Assembly: GCF_910591885.1 (NCBI RefSeq)
Contig: NW_025963648.1
Coordinates: 1-64,000 of the forward strand
Length of the DNA stretch: 64,000 nucleotides
Source: Bombus terrestris
Taxonomy: Eukaryota; Arthropoda; Insecta; Hymenoptera; Apidae
Reading direction: 5' to 3'
A program made the position numbers and the translations under genes. This document shows, piece after piece, positions 40,671 to 54,900 of this stretch. Under the pieces are notes generated by a model. It was not told where the DNA came from. It was given only the letters and a program-made list of their open reading frames with translations, and ran no database searches. Position 1 is the first letter of the stretch. Each line of letters begins with the position of its first letter.

Positions 40671-42100
40671 ACACCGTTGGACACCGTTGGACACCGTTGG
40701 ACATCGTTGGACACCGTGGGACAACGTGGGACAACGTGGGACAACGTGGGAAACCATGGAACAACGTGGGACAACGTGGGACACCGTTGGACATCGTTGG
40801 ACATCGTTGGACACCGTGGGACAACGTGGGACAACGTGGGACAACGTGGGACAACGTGGGACAACGTGGGAGAACGTGGGACATCGTGGGACACCGTTGG
40901 ACACCGTGGGACAACGTGGGACAACGTGGGACAACGTGGGACATCGTGGGACAACGTGGGACAACGTGGGACAACGTGGGACAACGTGGGACAACGTGGG
41001 ACAACGTGGGACAACGTGGGACAACGTGGGACAACGTGGGACAACGTGGGACAACGTGGGACAACGTGGCACAACGTGGGACAACGTGGGACACCGTTGG
41101 ACATCGTTGGACAACGTGGGACAACGTGGGACATCGTTGGACACCGTTGGACACCGTGGGACAACGTGGGACAACGTGGGACAACGTGGGACAACGTGGG
41201 ACAACGTGGGACAACGTGGGACAACGTGGGACAACGTGGGACATCGTGGGACAACGTGGGACAACGTGGGACAACGTGGGACATCGTGGCACAACGTGGG
41301 ACAACGTGGGACAACGTGGGACAACGTGGGACAACGTGGGACAACGTGGGAAACCATGGAACAACGTGGGACAACGTGGGACACCGTTGGACATCGTTGG
41401 ACAACGTGGGACAACGTGGGACAACGTGGGACAACGTGGGACAACGTGGGACAACGTGGGACAACGTGGGACACCGTTGGACACCGTGGGACACCGTTGG
41501 ACACCGTTGGACATCGTTGGACACCGTGGGACAACGTGGGACAACGTGGGACAACGTGGGAGAACGGGGGACAACGTGGGACAACGTGGGACAACGTGGG
41601 ACAACGTGGGACAACGTGGGACAACGTGGGACATCGTGGGACAACGTGGGACAACGTGGGACAACGTGGGACAACGTGGGACACCGTTGGACAACGTGGG
41701 ACACCGTTGGACATCGTTGGACACCGTGGGACAACGTGGGACAACGTGGGACCACGTGGGACAACGTGGGACAACGTGGGACAACGTGGGACAACGTGGG
41801 ACAACGTGGGACAACGTGGGACAACGTGGGACATCGTGGGACAACGTGGGACAACGTGGGACAACGTGGGACAACGTGGGACAACGTGGGACACCGTTGG
41901 ACATCGTTGGACACCGTGGGACACCGTGGGACAACGTGGGACAACGTGGGACAACGTGGGACAACGTGGGACAACGTGGGAAACCATGGAACAACGTGGG
42001 ACAACGTGGGACACCGTTGGACATCGTTGGACAACGTGGGACAACGTGGGACAACGTGGGACAACGTGGGACAACGTGGGACAACGTGGGACAACGTGGG
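40671..42100. repeat. Array segment, copies of modules seen at 36-38 kb
   Basis: M units at 40751, 41351 and 41981. The stretch from 40751 with agaacgtggg at 40871 and gtggcacaac at 41061 copies 37691-38001 at 3,060 bp. Substituted units include acatcgtggc near 41281, agaacggggg near 41561 and accacgtggg at 41751, which contains CACGTG. Only 10-bp units are present. Confidence 0.83.
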
Positions 42101-42580
42101 ACACCGTTGGACACCGTGGGACACCGTTGGACACCGTTGGACATCGTTGGACATCGTTGGACACCGTGGGACAACGTGGGACAACGTGGGACAACGTGGG
42201 ACAACGTGGGACACCGTTGGACATCGTTGGACATCGTTGGACATCGTGGGACACCGTTGGACATCGTTGGACATCGTTGGACACCGTTGGACACCGTTGG
42301 ACAACGTGGGACATCGTGGGACAACGTGGGACAACGTGGGACACCGTTGGACACCGTGGGACACCGTTGGACACCGTTGGACATCGTTGGACATCGTTGG
42401 ACACCGTGGGACAACGTGGGACAACGTGGGACAACGTGGGACAACGTGGGACACCGTTGGACATCGTTGGACATCGTTGGACATCGTGGGACACCGTTGG
42501 ACATCGTTGGACATCGTTGGACACCGTTGGACACCGTTGGACAACGTGGGACATCGTGGGACAACGTGGGACAACGTGGG
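42101..42580. repeat. 240-bp tandem duplication (gttgg-containing module)
   Basis: Bases 42101-42340 are repeated at 42341-42580 with no difference seen by eye. The module holds C/T, C/G, C/T, C/T, T/T, T/T, C/G, four A/G and a gttgg island, so its content differs from the 240-bp module at 40201. The perfect identity suggests a recent event. The surrounding 41.35-43.7 kb corresponds to 30.8-33.5 kb in copy B, which lacks this duplication. Confidence 0.88.
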
Positions 42581-45500
42581 ACAACGTGGGACAACGTGGG
42601 ACACCGTTGGACACCGTGGGACACCGTTGGACACCGTTGGACACCGTTGGACATCGTTGGACATCGTTGGACATCGTGGGACACCGTTGGACATCGTTGG
42701 ACATCGTTGGACACCGTTGGACATCGTTGGACACCGTGGGACAACGTGGGACAACGTGGGACAACGTGGGAAACCATGGAACAACGTGGGACAACGTGGG
42801 ACACCGTTGGACATCGTCGGACAACGTGGGACAACGTGGGACAACGTGGGACAACGTAGGACAACGTGGGACAACGTGGGACAACGTGGGACACCGTTGG
42901 ACACCGTGGGACACCGTTGGACACCGTTGGACATCGTTGGACACCGTGGGACAACGTGGGACAACGTGGGACAACGTGGGACAACGTGGGACAACGTGGG
43001 ACAACGTGGGACAACGTGGGACAACGTGGGACAACGTGGGACAACGTGGGACATCGTGGGACAACGTGGGACAACGTGGGACAACGTGGGACAACGTGGG
43101 ACACCGTTGGACAACGTGGGACACCGTTGGACATTGTTGGACACCGTGGGACAACGTGGGACAACGTGGGACAACGTGGGACATCGTGGGACAACGTGGG
43201 ACAACGTGGGACAACGTGGGACAACGTGGGACAACGTGGGACACCGTTGGACACCGTTGGACACCGTTGGACACCGTTGGACATCGTTGGACACCGTGGG
43301 ACAACGTGGGACAACGTGGGACAACGTGGGAAACCATGGAACAACGTGGGACAACGTGGGACACCGTTGGACATCGTTGGACATCGTTGGACACCGTGGG
43401 ACAACGTGGGACAACGTGGGAAAACGTGGGACAACGTGGGACACCGTTGGACATCGCTGGACACCGTTGGACATCGTTGGACACCGTGGGACAACGTGGG
43501 ACAACGTGGGACAACGTGGGACAACGTGGGACAACGTGGGACAACGTGGGACAACGTGGGACAACGTGGGACAACGTGGGACAACGTGGGACAACGTGGG
43601 ACAACGTGGGACAACGTGGGACAACGTGGGACAACGTGGGACATCGTGGGACAACGTGGGACAACGTGGGACAACGTGGGACAACGTGGGACATCGTTGG
43701 ACACCGTTGGACACCGTGGGACAACGTGGGACAACGTGGGACAACGTGGGACAACGTGGGACAACGTGGGACAACGTGGGACAACGTGGGACACCGTTGG
43801 ACATCGTTGGACAACGTGGGACAACGTGGGACAACGTGGGACAACGTGGGACAACGTGGGACAACGTGGGACAACGTGGGACACCGTTGGACACCGTGGG
43901 ACACCGTTGGACACCGTTGGACATCGTTGGACACCGTGGGACAACGTGGGACAACGTGGGACAACGTGGGAGAACGTGGGACAACGTGGGAGAACGTGGG
44001 ACAACGTGGGACAACGTGGGACAACGTGGGACAACGTGGGACAACGTGGGACAACGTGGGACATCGTGGGACAACGTGGGACAACGTGGGACAACGTGGG
44101 ACACCGTTGGACATCGTTGGACAACGTGGGACAACGTGGGACAACGTGGGACAACGTGGGACAACGTGGGACAACGTGGGACAACGTGGGACAACGTGGG
44201 ACAACGTGGGACAACGTGGGACACCGTTGGACACCGTTGGACATCGTTGGACACCGTGGGACAACGTGGGACAACGTGGGACAACGTGGGACAACGTGGG
44301 ACAACGTGGGACAACGTGGGACAACGTGGGACAACGTGGGACAACGTGGGACAACGTGGGACAACGTGGGACAACGTGGGACATCGTGGGACAACGTGGG
44401 ACAACGTGGGACAACGTGGGACAACGTGGGACAACGTGGGACACCGTTGGACATCGTTGGACAACGTGGGACACCGTTGGACATCGTTGGACACCGTGGG
44501 ACAACGTGGGACAACGTGGGACACCGTTGGACACCGTTGGACATCGTTGGACACCGTGGGACAACGTGGGACAACGTGGGACAACGTGGGAAACCATGGA
44601 ACAACGTGGGACAACGTGGGACACCGTTGGACATCGTTGGACAACGTGGGACAACGTGGGACAACGTGGGACAACGTGGGACAACGTGGGACAACGTGGG
44701 ACAACGTGGGACACCGTTGGACACCGTGGGACACCGTTGGACACCGTTGGACATCGTTGGACACCGTGGGACAACGTGGGACAACGTGGGACAACGTGGG
44801 AGAACGTGGGACAACGTGGGAGAACGTGGGACAACGTGGGACAACGTGGGACAACGTGGGACAACGTGGGACAACGTGGGACAACGTGGGACATCGTGGG
44901 ACAACGTGGGACAACGTGGGACAACGTGGGACAACGTGGGACATCGTGGGACAACGTGGGACAACGTGGGACAACGTGGGACAACGTGGGACAACGTGGG
45001 ACAACGTGGGACAACGTGGGACAACGTGGGACAACGTGGGACACCGTTGGACATCGTTGGACACCGTGGGACAACGTGGGACAACGTGGGACAACGTGGG
45101 ACACCGTTGGACATCGTTGGACAACGTGGGACAACGTGGGACAACGTGGGACAACGTGGGACAACGTGGGACAACGTGGGACAACGTGGGACACCGTGGG
45201 ACAACGTGGGAAACCATGGAACAACGTGGGACATCGTTGGACAACGTGGGACAACGTGGGACAACGTGGGACAACGTGGGACAACGTGGGACAACGTGGG
45301 ACACCGTTGGACACCGTGGGACACCGTTGGACACCGTTGGACATCGTTGGACACCGTGGGACAACGTGGGACAACGTGGGACAACGTGGGAGAACGTGGG
45401 ACAACGTGGGAGAACGTGGGACAACGTGGGACAACGTGGGACAACGTGGGACAACGTGGGACAACGTGGGACAACGTGGGACATCGTGGGACAACGTGGG

Positions 45501-47700
45501 ACAACGTGGGACAACGTGGGACAACGTGGGACATCGTGGGACAACGTGGGACAACGTGGGACAACGTGGGACAACGTGGGACAACGTGGGACAACGTGGG
45601 ACAACGTGGGACAACGTGGGACAACGTGGGACACCGTTGGACATCGTTGGACACCGTGGGACAACGTGGGACAACGTGGGACAACGTGGGACACCGTTGG
45701 ACACCGTTGGACACCGTTGGACACCGTTGGACACCGTTGGACATCGTTGGACACCGTGGGACAACGTGGGACAACGTGGGACAACGTGGGAAACCATGGA
45801 ACAACGTGGGACAACGTGGGACACCGTTGGACATCGTCGGACAACGTGGGACAACGTGGGACAACGTGGGACAACGTGGGACAACGTGGGACAACGTGGG
45901 ACAACGTGGGACAACGTGGGACAACGTGGGACAACGTGGGACATCGTGGGACAACGTGGGACAACGTGGGACAACGTGGGACATCGTGGGACAACGTGGG
46001 ACAACGTGGGACAACGTGGGACACCGTTGGACACCGTTGGACACCGTTGGACACCGTTGGACATCGTTGGACACCGTGGGACAACGTGGGACAACGTGGG
46101 ACAACGTGGGAAACCATGGAACAACGTGGGACAACGTGGGACAACGTGGGAAACCATGGAACAACGTGGGACAACGTGGGACACCGTTGGACATCGTTGG
46201 ACATCGTTGGACACCGTGGGACAACGTGGGACAACGTGGGAAAACGTGGGACAACGTGGGACACCGTTGGACATCGCTGGACACCGTTGGACATCGTTGG
46301 ACACCGTGGGACAACGTGGGACAACGTGGGACAACGTGGGACAACGTGGGACAACGTGGGACAACGTGGGACAACGTGGGACAACGTGGGACAACGTGGG
46401 ACAACGTGGGACAACGTGGGACATCGTGGGACAACGTGGGACAACGTGGGACAACGTGGGACAACGTGGGACATCGTTGGACACCGTTGGACACCGTGGG
46501 ACAACGTGGGACAACGTGGGACAACGTGGGACAACGTGGGACAACGTGGGACAACGTGGGACAACGTGGGACAACGTGGGACAACGTGGGACAACGTGGG
46601 ACAACGTGGGACAACGTGGGACAACGTGGGACAACGTGGGACATCGTGGGACAACGTGGGACAACGTGGGACAACGTGGGACAACGTGGGACAACGTGGG
46701 ACACCGTTGGACATCGTTGGACAACGTGGGACACCGTTGGACATCGTTGGACACCGTGGGACAACGTGGGACAACGTGGGACACCGTTGGACACCGTTGG
46801 ACATCGTTGGACACCGTGGGACAACGTGGGACAACGTGGGACAACGTGGGAAACCATGGAACAACGTGGGACAACGTGGGACACCGTTGGACATCGTTGG
46901 ACAACGTGGGACACCGTTGGACATCGTTGGACACCGTGGGACAACGTGGGACAACGTGGGACACCGTTGGACACCGTGGGACACCGTTGGACATCGTTGG
47001 ACAACGTGGGACACCGTTGGACATCGTTGGACACCGTGGGACAACGTGGGACAACGTGGGACACCGTTGGACACCGTGGGACACCGTTGGACACCGTGGG
47101 ACACCGTTGGACACCGTTGGACATCGTTGGACACCGTGGGACAACGTGGGACAACGTGGGACAACGTGGGAGAACGTGGGACAACGTGGGAGAACGTGGG
47201 ACAACGTGGGACAACGTGGGACAACGTGGGACAACGTGGGACAACGTGGGACAACGTGGGACATCGTGGGACAACGTGGGACAACGTGGGACAACGTGGG
47301 ACACCGTTGGACATCGTTGGACAACGTGGGACAACGTGGGACAACGTGGGACAACGTGGGACAACGTGGGACAACGTGGGACAACGTGGGACAACGTGGG
47401 ACAACGTGGGACAACGTGGGACACCGTTGGACACCGTTGGACATCGTTGGACACCGTGGGACAACGTGGGACAACGTGGGACAACGTGGGACAACGTGGG
47501 ACAACGTGGGACAACGTGGGACAACGTCGGACAACGTGGGACAACGTGGGACAACGTGGGACAACGTGGGACATCGTGGGACAACGTGGGACAACGTGGG
47601 ACAACGTGGGACAACGTGGGACATCGTGGGACAACGTGGGACAACGTGGGACAACGTGGGACACCGTTGGACACCGTTGGACACCGTTGGACACCGTTGG
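42581..47700. repeat. Array segment with agaacgtggg doublets
   Basis: A doublet of agaacgtggg separated by one A/G unit occurs at 43971/43991, 44801/44821, 45391/45411 and 47171/47191, always three A/G units after a T/T, C/G pair. M units lie at 42771, 43331, 44591, 45211, 45791, 46111, 46151 and 46851; the pair at 46111 and 46151, 40 bp apart, is the closest seen. A cgtagg variant gives a + strand TAG at 42857-42859. The rest is common units. Confidence 0.83.
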
Positions 47701-50430
47701 ACATCGTTGGACACCGTGGGACAACGTGGGACAACGTGGGACAACGTGGGAAACCATGGAACAACGTGGGACAACGTGGGACACCGTTGGACATCGTTGG
47801 ACATCGTTGGACACCGTGGGACAACGTGGGACAACGTGGGAAAACGTGGGACAACGTGGGACACCGTTGGACATCGCTGGACACCGTTGGACATCGTTGG
47901 ACACCGTGGGACAACGTGGGACAACGTGGGACAACGTGGGACAACGTGGGACAACGTGGGACAACGTGGGACAACGTGGGACAACGTGGGACAACGTGGG
48001 ACATCGTGGGACAACGTGGGACAACGTGGGACAACGTGGGACAACGTGGGACATCGTTGGACACCGTTGGACACCGTGGGACAACGTGGGACAACGTGGG
48101 ACAACGTGGGACAACGTGGGACAACGTGGGACAACGTGGGACAACGTGGGACAACGTGGGACATCGTGGGACAACGTGGGACAACGTGGGACAACGTGGG
48201 ACATCGTGGGACAACGTGGGACAACGTGGGACAACGTGGGACAACGTGGGACAACGTGGGACACCGTTGGACATCGTTGGACACCGTGGGACAACGTGGG
48301 ACAACGTGGGACAACGTGGGACACCGTTGGACACCGTTGGACACCGTTGGACACCGTTGGACACCGTTGGACATCGTTGGACACCGTGGGACAACGTGGG
48401 ACAACGTGGGACAACGTGGGAAACCATGGAACAACGTGGGACAACGTGGGACACCGTTGGACATCGTCGGACAACGTGGGACAACGTGGGACAACGTGGG
48501 ACAACGTGGGACAACGTGGGACAACGTGGGACAACGTGGGACAACGTGGGACAACGTGGGACAACGTGGGACATCGTGGGACAACGTGGGACAACGTGGG
48601 ACAACGTGGGACATCGTGGGACAACGTGGGACAACGTGGGACAACGTGGGACACCGTTGGACACCGTTGGACACCGTTGGACACCGTTGGACATCGTTGG
48701 ACACCGTGGGACAACGTGGGACAACGTGGGACAACGTGGGAAACCATGGAACAACGTGGGACAACGTGGGACACCGTTGGACATCGTTGGACATCGTTGG
48801 ACACCGTGGGACAACGTGGGACAACGTGGGACACCGTTGGACATCGCTGGACACCGTTGGACATCGTTGGACACCGTGGGACAACGTGGGACAACGTGGG
48901 ACAACGGGGGACAACGTGGGACAACGTGGGACAACGTGGGACAACGTGGGACAACGTGGGACAACGTGGGACATCGTGGGACAACGTGGGACAACGTGGG
49001 ACAACGTGGGACAACGTGGGACATCGTTGGACACCGTTGGACACCGTGGGACAACGTGGGACAACGTGGGACAACGTGGGACAACGTGGGACAACGTGGG
49101 ACAACGTGGGACAACGTGGGACAACGTGGGACAACGTGGGACAACGTGGGACAACGTGGGACAACGTGGGACAACGTGGGACAACGTGGGACAACGTGGG
49201 ACAACGTGGGACAACGTGGGACAACGTGGGACAACGTGGGACATCGTGGGACAACGTGGGACAACGTGGGACAACGTGGGACAACGTGGGACAACGTGGG
49301 ACACCGTTGGACATCGTTGGACACCGTGGGACAACGTGGGACAACGTGGGACAACGTGGGACACCGTTGGACACCGTTGGACACCATTGGACACCGTTGG
49401 ACACAGTTGGACATCGTTGGACACCGTGGGACAACGTGGGACAACGTGGGACAACGTGGGAAACCATGGAACAACGTGGGACAACGTGGGACACCGTTGG
49501 ACATCGTCGGACAACGTGGGACAACGTGGGACAACGTGGGACAACGTGGGACAACGTGGGACAACGTGGGACAACGTGGGACACCGTTGGACACCGTGGG
49601 ACACCGTTGGACACCGTTGGACATCGTTGGACACCGTGGGACAACGTGGGACATCGTGGGACAACGTGGGACAACGTGGGACAACGTGGGACAACGTGGG
49701 ACAACGTGGGACAACGTGGGACAACGTGGGAAACCATGGAACAACGTGGGACAACGTGGGACACCGTTGGACATCGTTGGACATCGTTGGACACCGTGGG
49801 ACAACGTGGAACAACGTGGGAAAACGTGGGACAACGTGGGACACCGTTGGACATCGCTGGACACCGTTGGACATCGTTGGACACCGTGGGACAACGTGGG
49901 ACAACGTGGGACAACGAGGGACAACGTGGGACAACGTGGGACAACGTGGGACAACGTGGGACAACGTGGGACAACGTGGGACAACGTGGGACAACGTGGG
50001 ACATCGTGGGACAACGTGGGACAACGTGGGACAACGTGGGACAACGTGGGACATCGTTGGACACCGTTGGACACCGTGGGACAACGTGGGACAACGTGGG
50101 ACAACGTGGGACAACGTGGGACAACGTGGGACAACGTGGGACAACGTGGGACAACGTGGGACAACGTGGGACAACGTGGGACAACGTGGGACAACGTGGG
50201 ACAGCGTGGGACAACGTGGGACATCGTGGGACAACGTGGGACAACGTGGGACAACGTGGGACAACGTGGGACAACGTGGGACACCGTTGGACATCGTTGG
50301 ACAACGTGGGACACCGTTGGACATCGTTGGACACCGTGGGACAACGTGGGACAACGTGGGACACCGTTGGACACCGTTGGACATCGTTGGACACCGTGGG
50401 ACAACGTGGGACAACGTGGGACAACGTGGG
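47701..50430. repeat. Three successive copies spaced about 990 bp
   Basis: M units at 47751, 48741 and 49731 are 990 bp apart. Each is followed by acatcgctgg (47871, 48841, 49851); the middle copy lacks two units before it, including the aaaacgtggg. The segment with M at 48421 and acatcgtcgg at 48461 also matches 45791 and 45831, 2,630 bp to the left, as does M 48741 with 46111. A run of 19 A/G units at 49051-49240 is the longest pure run I noticed. Rare units acaccattgg and acacagttgg lie near 49381 and 49401. Confidence 0.82.
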
Positions 50431-53400
50431 AAACCATGGAACAACGTGGGACAACGTGGGACAACGTGGGACAACGTGGGACAACGTGGGACAACGTGGG
50501 ACACCGTTGGACACCGTGGGACACCGTTGGACACCGTTGGACATCGTTGGACACCGTGGGACAACGTGGGACAACGTGGGACAACGTGGGAGAACGTGGG
50601 ACAACGTGGGACAACGTGGGACAACGTGGGACAACGTGGGACAACGTGGGACAACGTGGGACAACGTGGGACAACGTGGGACAACGTGGGACAACGTGGG
50701 ACAACGTGGGACACCGTTGGACAACGTGGGACACCGTTGGACATCGTTGGACACCGTGGGACAACGTGGGACAACGTGGGACCACGTGGGACAACGTGGG
50801 ACAACGTGGGACAACGTGGGACAACGTGGGACAACGTGGGACAACGTGGGACAACGTGGGACATCGTGGGACAACGTGGGACAACGTGGGACAACGTGGG
50901 ACAACGTGGGACAACGTGGGACACCGTTGGACATCGTTGGACACCGTGGGACACCGTGGGACAACGTGGGACAACGTGGGACAACGTGGGACAACGTGGG
51001 ACAACGTGGGAAACCATGGAACAACGTGGGACAACGTGGGACACCGTTGGACATCGTTGGACAACGTGGGACAACGTGGGACAACGTGGGACAACGTGGG
51101 ACAACGTGGGACAACGTGGGACAACGTGGGACACCGTTGGACACCGTGGGACACCGTTGGACACCGTTGGACATCGTTGGACATCGTTGGACACCGTGGG
51201 ACAACGTGGGACCACGTGGGACAACGTGGGACAACGTGGGACACCGTTGGACATCGTTGGACATCGTTGGACATCGTGGGACACCGTTGGACATCGTTGG
51301 ACAGCGTTGGACAGCGTTGGACACCGTTGGACAACGTGGGACATCGTGGGACAACGTGGGACAACGTGGGACAACGTGGGACAACGTGGGACACCGTTGG
51401 ACACCGTGGGACACCGTTGGACACCGTTGGACACCGTTGGACATCGTTGGACATCGTTGGACATCGTGGGACACCGTTGGACATCGTTGGACATCGTTGG
51501 ACACCGTTGGACATCGTTGGACACCGTTGGACATCGTTGGACATCGTTGGACATCGTGGGACAACGTGGGACAACGTGGGACAACGTGGGACAACGTGGG
51601 ACATCGTGGGACAACGTGGGACAACGTGGGACAACGTGGGACAACGTGGGACAACGTGGGACACCGTTGGACATCGTTGGACAACGTGGGACACCGTTGG
51701 ACATCGTTGGACACCGTGGGACAACGTGGGACAACGTGGGACACCGTTGGACACCGTTGGACATCGTTGGACACCGTGGGACAACGTGGGACAACGTTGG
51801 ACATCGTTGGACACCGTGGGACAACGTGGGACAACGTGGGAAAACGTGGGACAACGTGGGACACCGTTGGACATCGCTGGACACCGTTGGACATCGTTGG
51901 ACACCGTGGGACAACGTGGGACAACGTGGGACAGCGTGGGACAACGTGGGACAACGTGGGACAACGTGGGACAACGTGGGACAACGTGGGACAACGTGGG
52001 ACAACGTGGGACAACGTGGGACAACGTGGGACAACGTGGGACATCGTGGGACAACGTGGGACAACGTAGGACAACGTGGGACAACGTGGGACATCGTTGG
52101 ACACCGTTGGACACCGTGGGACAACGTGGGACAACGTGGGACAACGTGGGACAACGTGGGACAACGTGGGACAACGTGGGACAACGTGGGACAACGTGGG
52201 ACAACGTGGGACAACGTGGGACAACGTGGGACAACGTGGGACAACGTGGGACAACGTGGGACATCGTGGGACAACGTGGGACAACGTGGGACAACGTGGG
52301 ACAACGTGGGACAACGTGGGACACCGTTGGACATCGTTGGACAACGTGGGACACCGTTGGACATCGTTGGACACCGTGGGACAACGTGGGACAACGTGGG
52401 ACACCGTTGGACAACGTTGGACATCGTTGGACACCGTGGGACAACGTGGGACAACGTGGGACAACGTGGGACAACGTGGGACAACGTGGGACAACGTGGG
52501 ACAACGTGGGACAACGTGGGACAACGTGGGACAACGTGGGACAACGTGGGACAACGTGGGACAACGTGGGACACCGTTGGACATCGCTGGACACCGTTGG
52601 ACATCGTTGGACACCGTGGGACAACGTGGGACAACGTGGGACAACGTGGGACAACGTGGGACAACGTGGGACAACGTGGGACAACGTGGGACAACGTGGG
52701 ACAACGTGGGACAACGTGGGACAACGTGGGACAACGTGGGACAACGTGGGACATCGTGGGACAACGTGGGACAACGTGGGACAACGTGGGACAACGTTGG
52801 ACATCGTTGGACACCGTTGGACACCGTGGGACAACGTGGGACAACGTGGGACAACGTGGAACCACGTGGGACAACGTGGGACAACGTGGGACAACGTGGG
52901 ACAACGTGGGACAACGTGGGACAACGTGGGACAACGTGGGACATCGTGGGACAATGTGGGACACCGTTGGACATCGTTGGACACCGTGGGACAACGTGGG
53001 ACAACGTGGGACAACGTGGGACAACGTGGGACAACGTGGGACACCGTTGGACATCGTTGGACATCGTTGGACATCGTTGGACATCGTGGGACACCGTTGG
53101 ACATCGTTGGACATCGTTGGACACCGTTGGACATCGTTGGACATCGTTGGACATCGTTGGACACCGTTGGACACCGTTGGACACCGTTGGACACCGTTGG
53201 ACATCGTTGGACACCGTGGGACAACGTGGGACAACGTGGGACAACGTGGGACAACGTGGGACAACGTGGGACAACGTGGGACAACGTGGGACAACGTGGG
53301 ACAACGTGGGACATCGTGGGACAACGTGGGACAACGTGGGACAACGTGGGACAACGTGGGACACCGTTGGACAACGTGGGACACCGTTGGACATCGTTGG

Positions 53401-54900
53401 ACACCGTGGGACAACGTGGGACAACGTGGGACCACGTGGGACAACGTGGGACAACGTGGGACAACGTGGGACAACGTGGGACAACGTGGGACAACGTGGG
53501 ACAACGTGGGACAACGTGGGACACCGTTGGACATCGTTGGACACCGTGGGACACCGTGGGACAACGTGGGACAACGTGGGACAACGTGGGACAACGTGGG
53601 ACAACGTGGGAAACCATGGAACAACGTGGGACAACGTGGGACACCGTTGGACATCGTTGGACAACGTGGGACAACGTGGGACAACGTGGGACAACGTGGG
53701 ACAACGTGGGACAACGTGGGACACCGTTGGACACCGTGGGACACCGTTGGACACCGTGGGACACCGTTGGACACCGTTGGACATCGTTGGACACCGTGGG
53801 ACAACGTGGGACAACGTGGGACAACGTGGGACAACGTGGGACAACGTGGGACAACGTGGGACAACGTGGGACAACGTGGGACAACGTGGGACAACGTGGG
53901 ACAACGTAGGACAACGTGGGACAACGTGGGACAACGTGGGACACCGTTGGACAACGTGGGACATCGTTGGACATCGTTGGACATCGTTGGACACCGTTGG
54001 ACACCGTTGGACACCGTTGGACATCGTTGGACACCGTGGGACAACGTGGGACAACGTGGGACAACGTGGGACAACGTGGGACAACGTGGGACAACGTGGG
54101 ACATCGTGGGACAACGTGGGACAACGTGGGACAACGTGGGACAACGTGGGACAACGTGGGACACCGTTGGACACCGTGGGACACCGTTGGACACCGTTGG
54201 ACATCGTTGGACACCGTGGGACAACGTGGGACAACGTGGGACAACGTGGGACAACGTGGGACAACGTGGGACAACGTGGGACAACGTGGGACATCGTGGG
54301 ACAACGTGGGACAACGTGGGACAACGTGGGACAACGTGGGACAACGTGGGACACCGTTGGACACCGTGGGACACCGTTGGACACCGTTGGACATCGTTGG
54401 ACACCGTGGGACATCGTTGGACACCGTGGGACAACGTGGGACAACGTGGGACCACGTGGGACAACGTGGGACAACGTGGGACAACGTGGGACAACGTGGG
54501 ACAACGTGGGACAACGTGGGACAACGTGGGACATCGTGGGACAACGTGGGACAACGTGGGACAACGTGGGACAACGTGGGACAACGTGGGACACCGTTGG
54601 ACATCGTTGGACACCGTGGGACAACGTGGGACAACGTGGGACAACGTGGGACACCGTTGGACATCGTTGGACACCGTGGGACAACGTGGGACAACGTGGG
54701 ACAACGTGGGAGAACGTGGGACAACGTGGGACAACGTGGGACAACGTGGGACAACGTGGGACAACGTGGGACAACGTGGGACATCGTGGGACAACGTGGG
54801 ACAACGTGGGACAACGTGGGACAACGTGGGACACCGTTGGACAACGTGGGACACCGTTGGACATCGTTGGACACCGTGGGACAACGTGGGACAACGTGGG
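50431..54900. repeat. Array segment with mixed modules and A/T units
   Basis: M units at 50431, 51011 and 53611 only, sparser than elsewhere. CACGTG-containing accacgtggg units at 50781, 51211, 53431 and 54451. A/T units at 51791, 52411 and 52791. acagcgttgg twice at 51301 and 51311. + strand TAG variants at 52067-52069 and 53907-53909. gttgg islands at about 51411-51550 and 53041-53210. Everything else is common 10-bp units. Confidence 0.82.
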
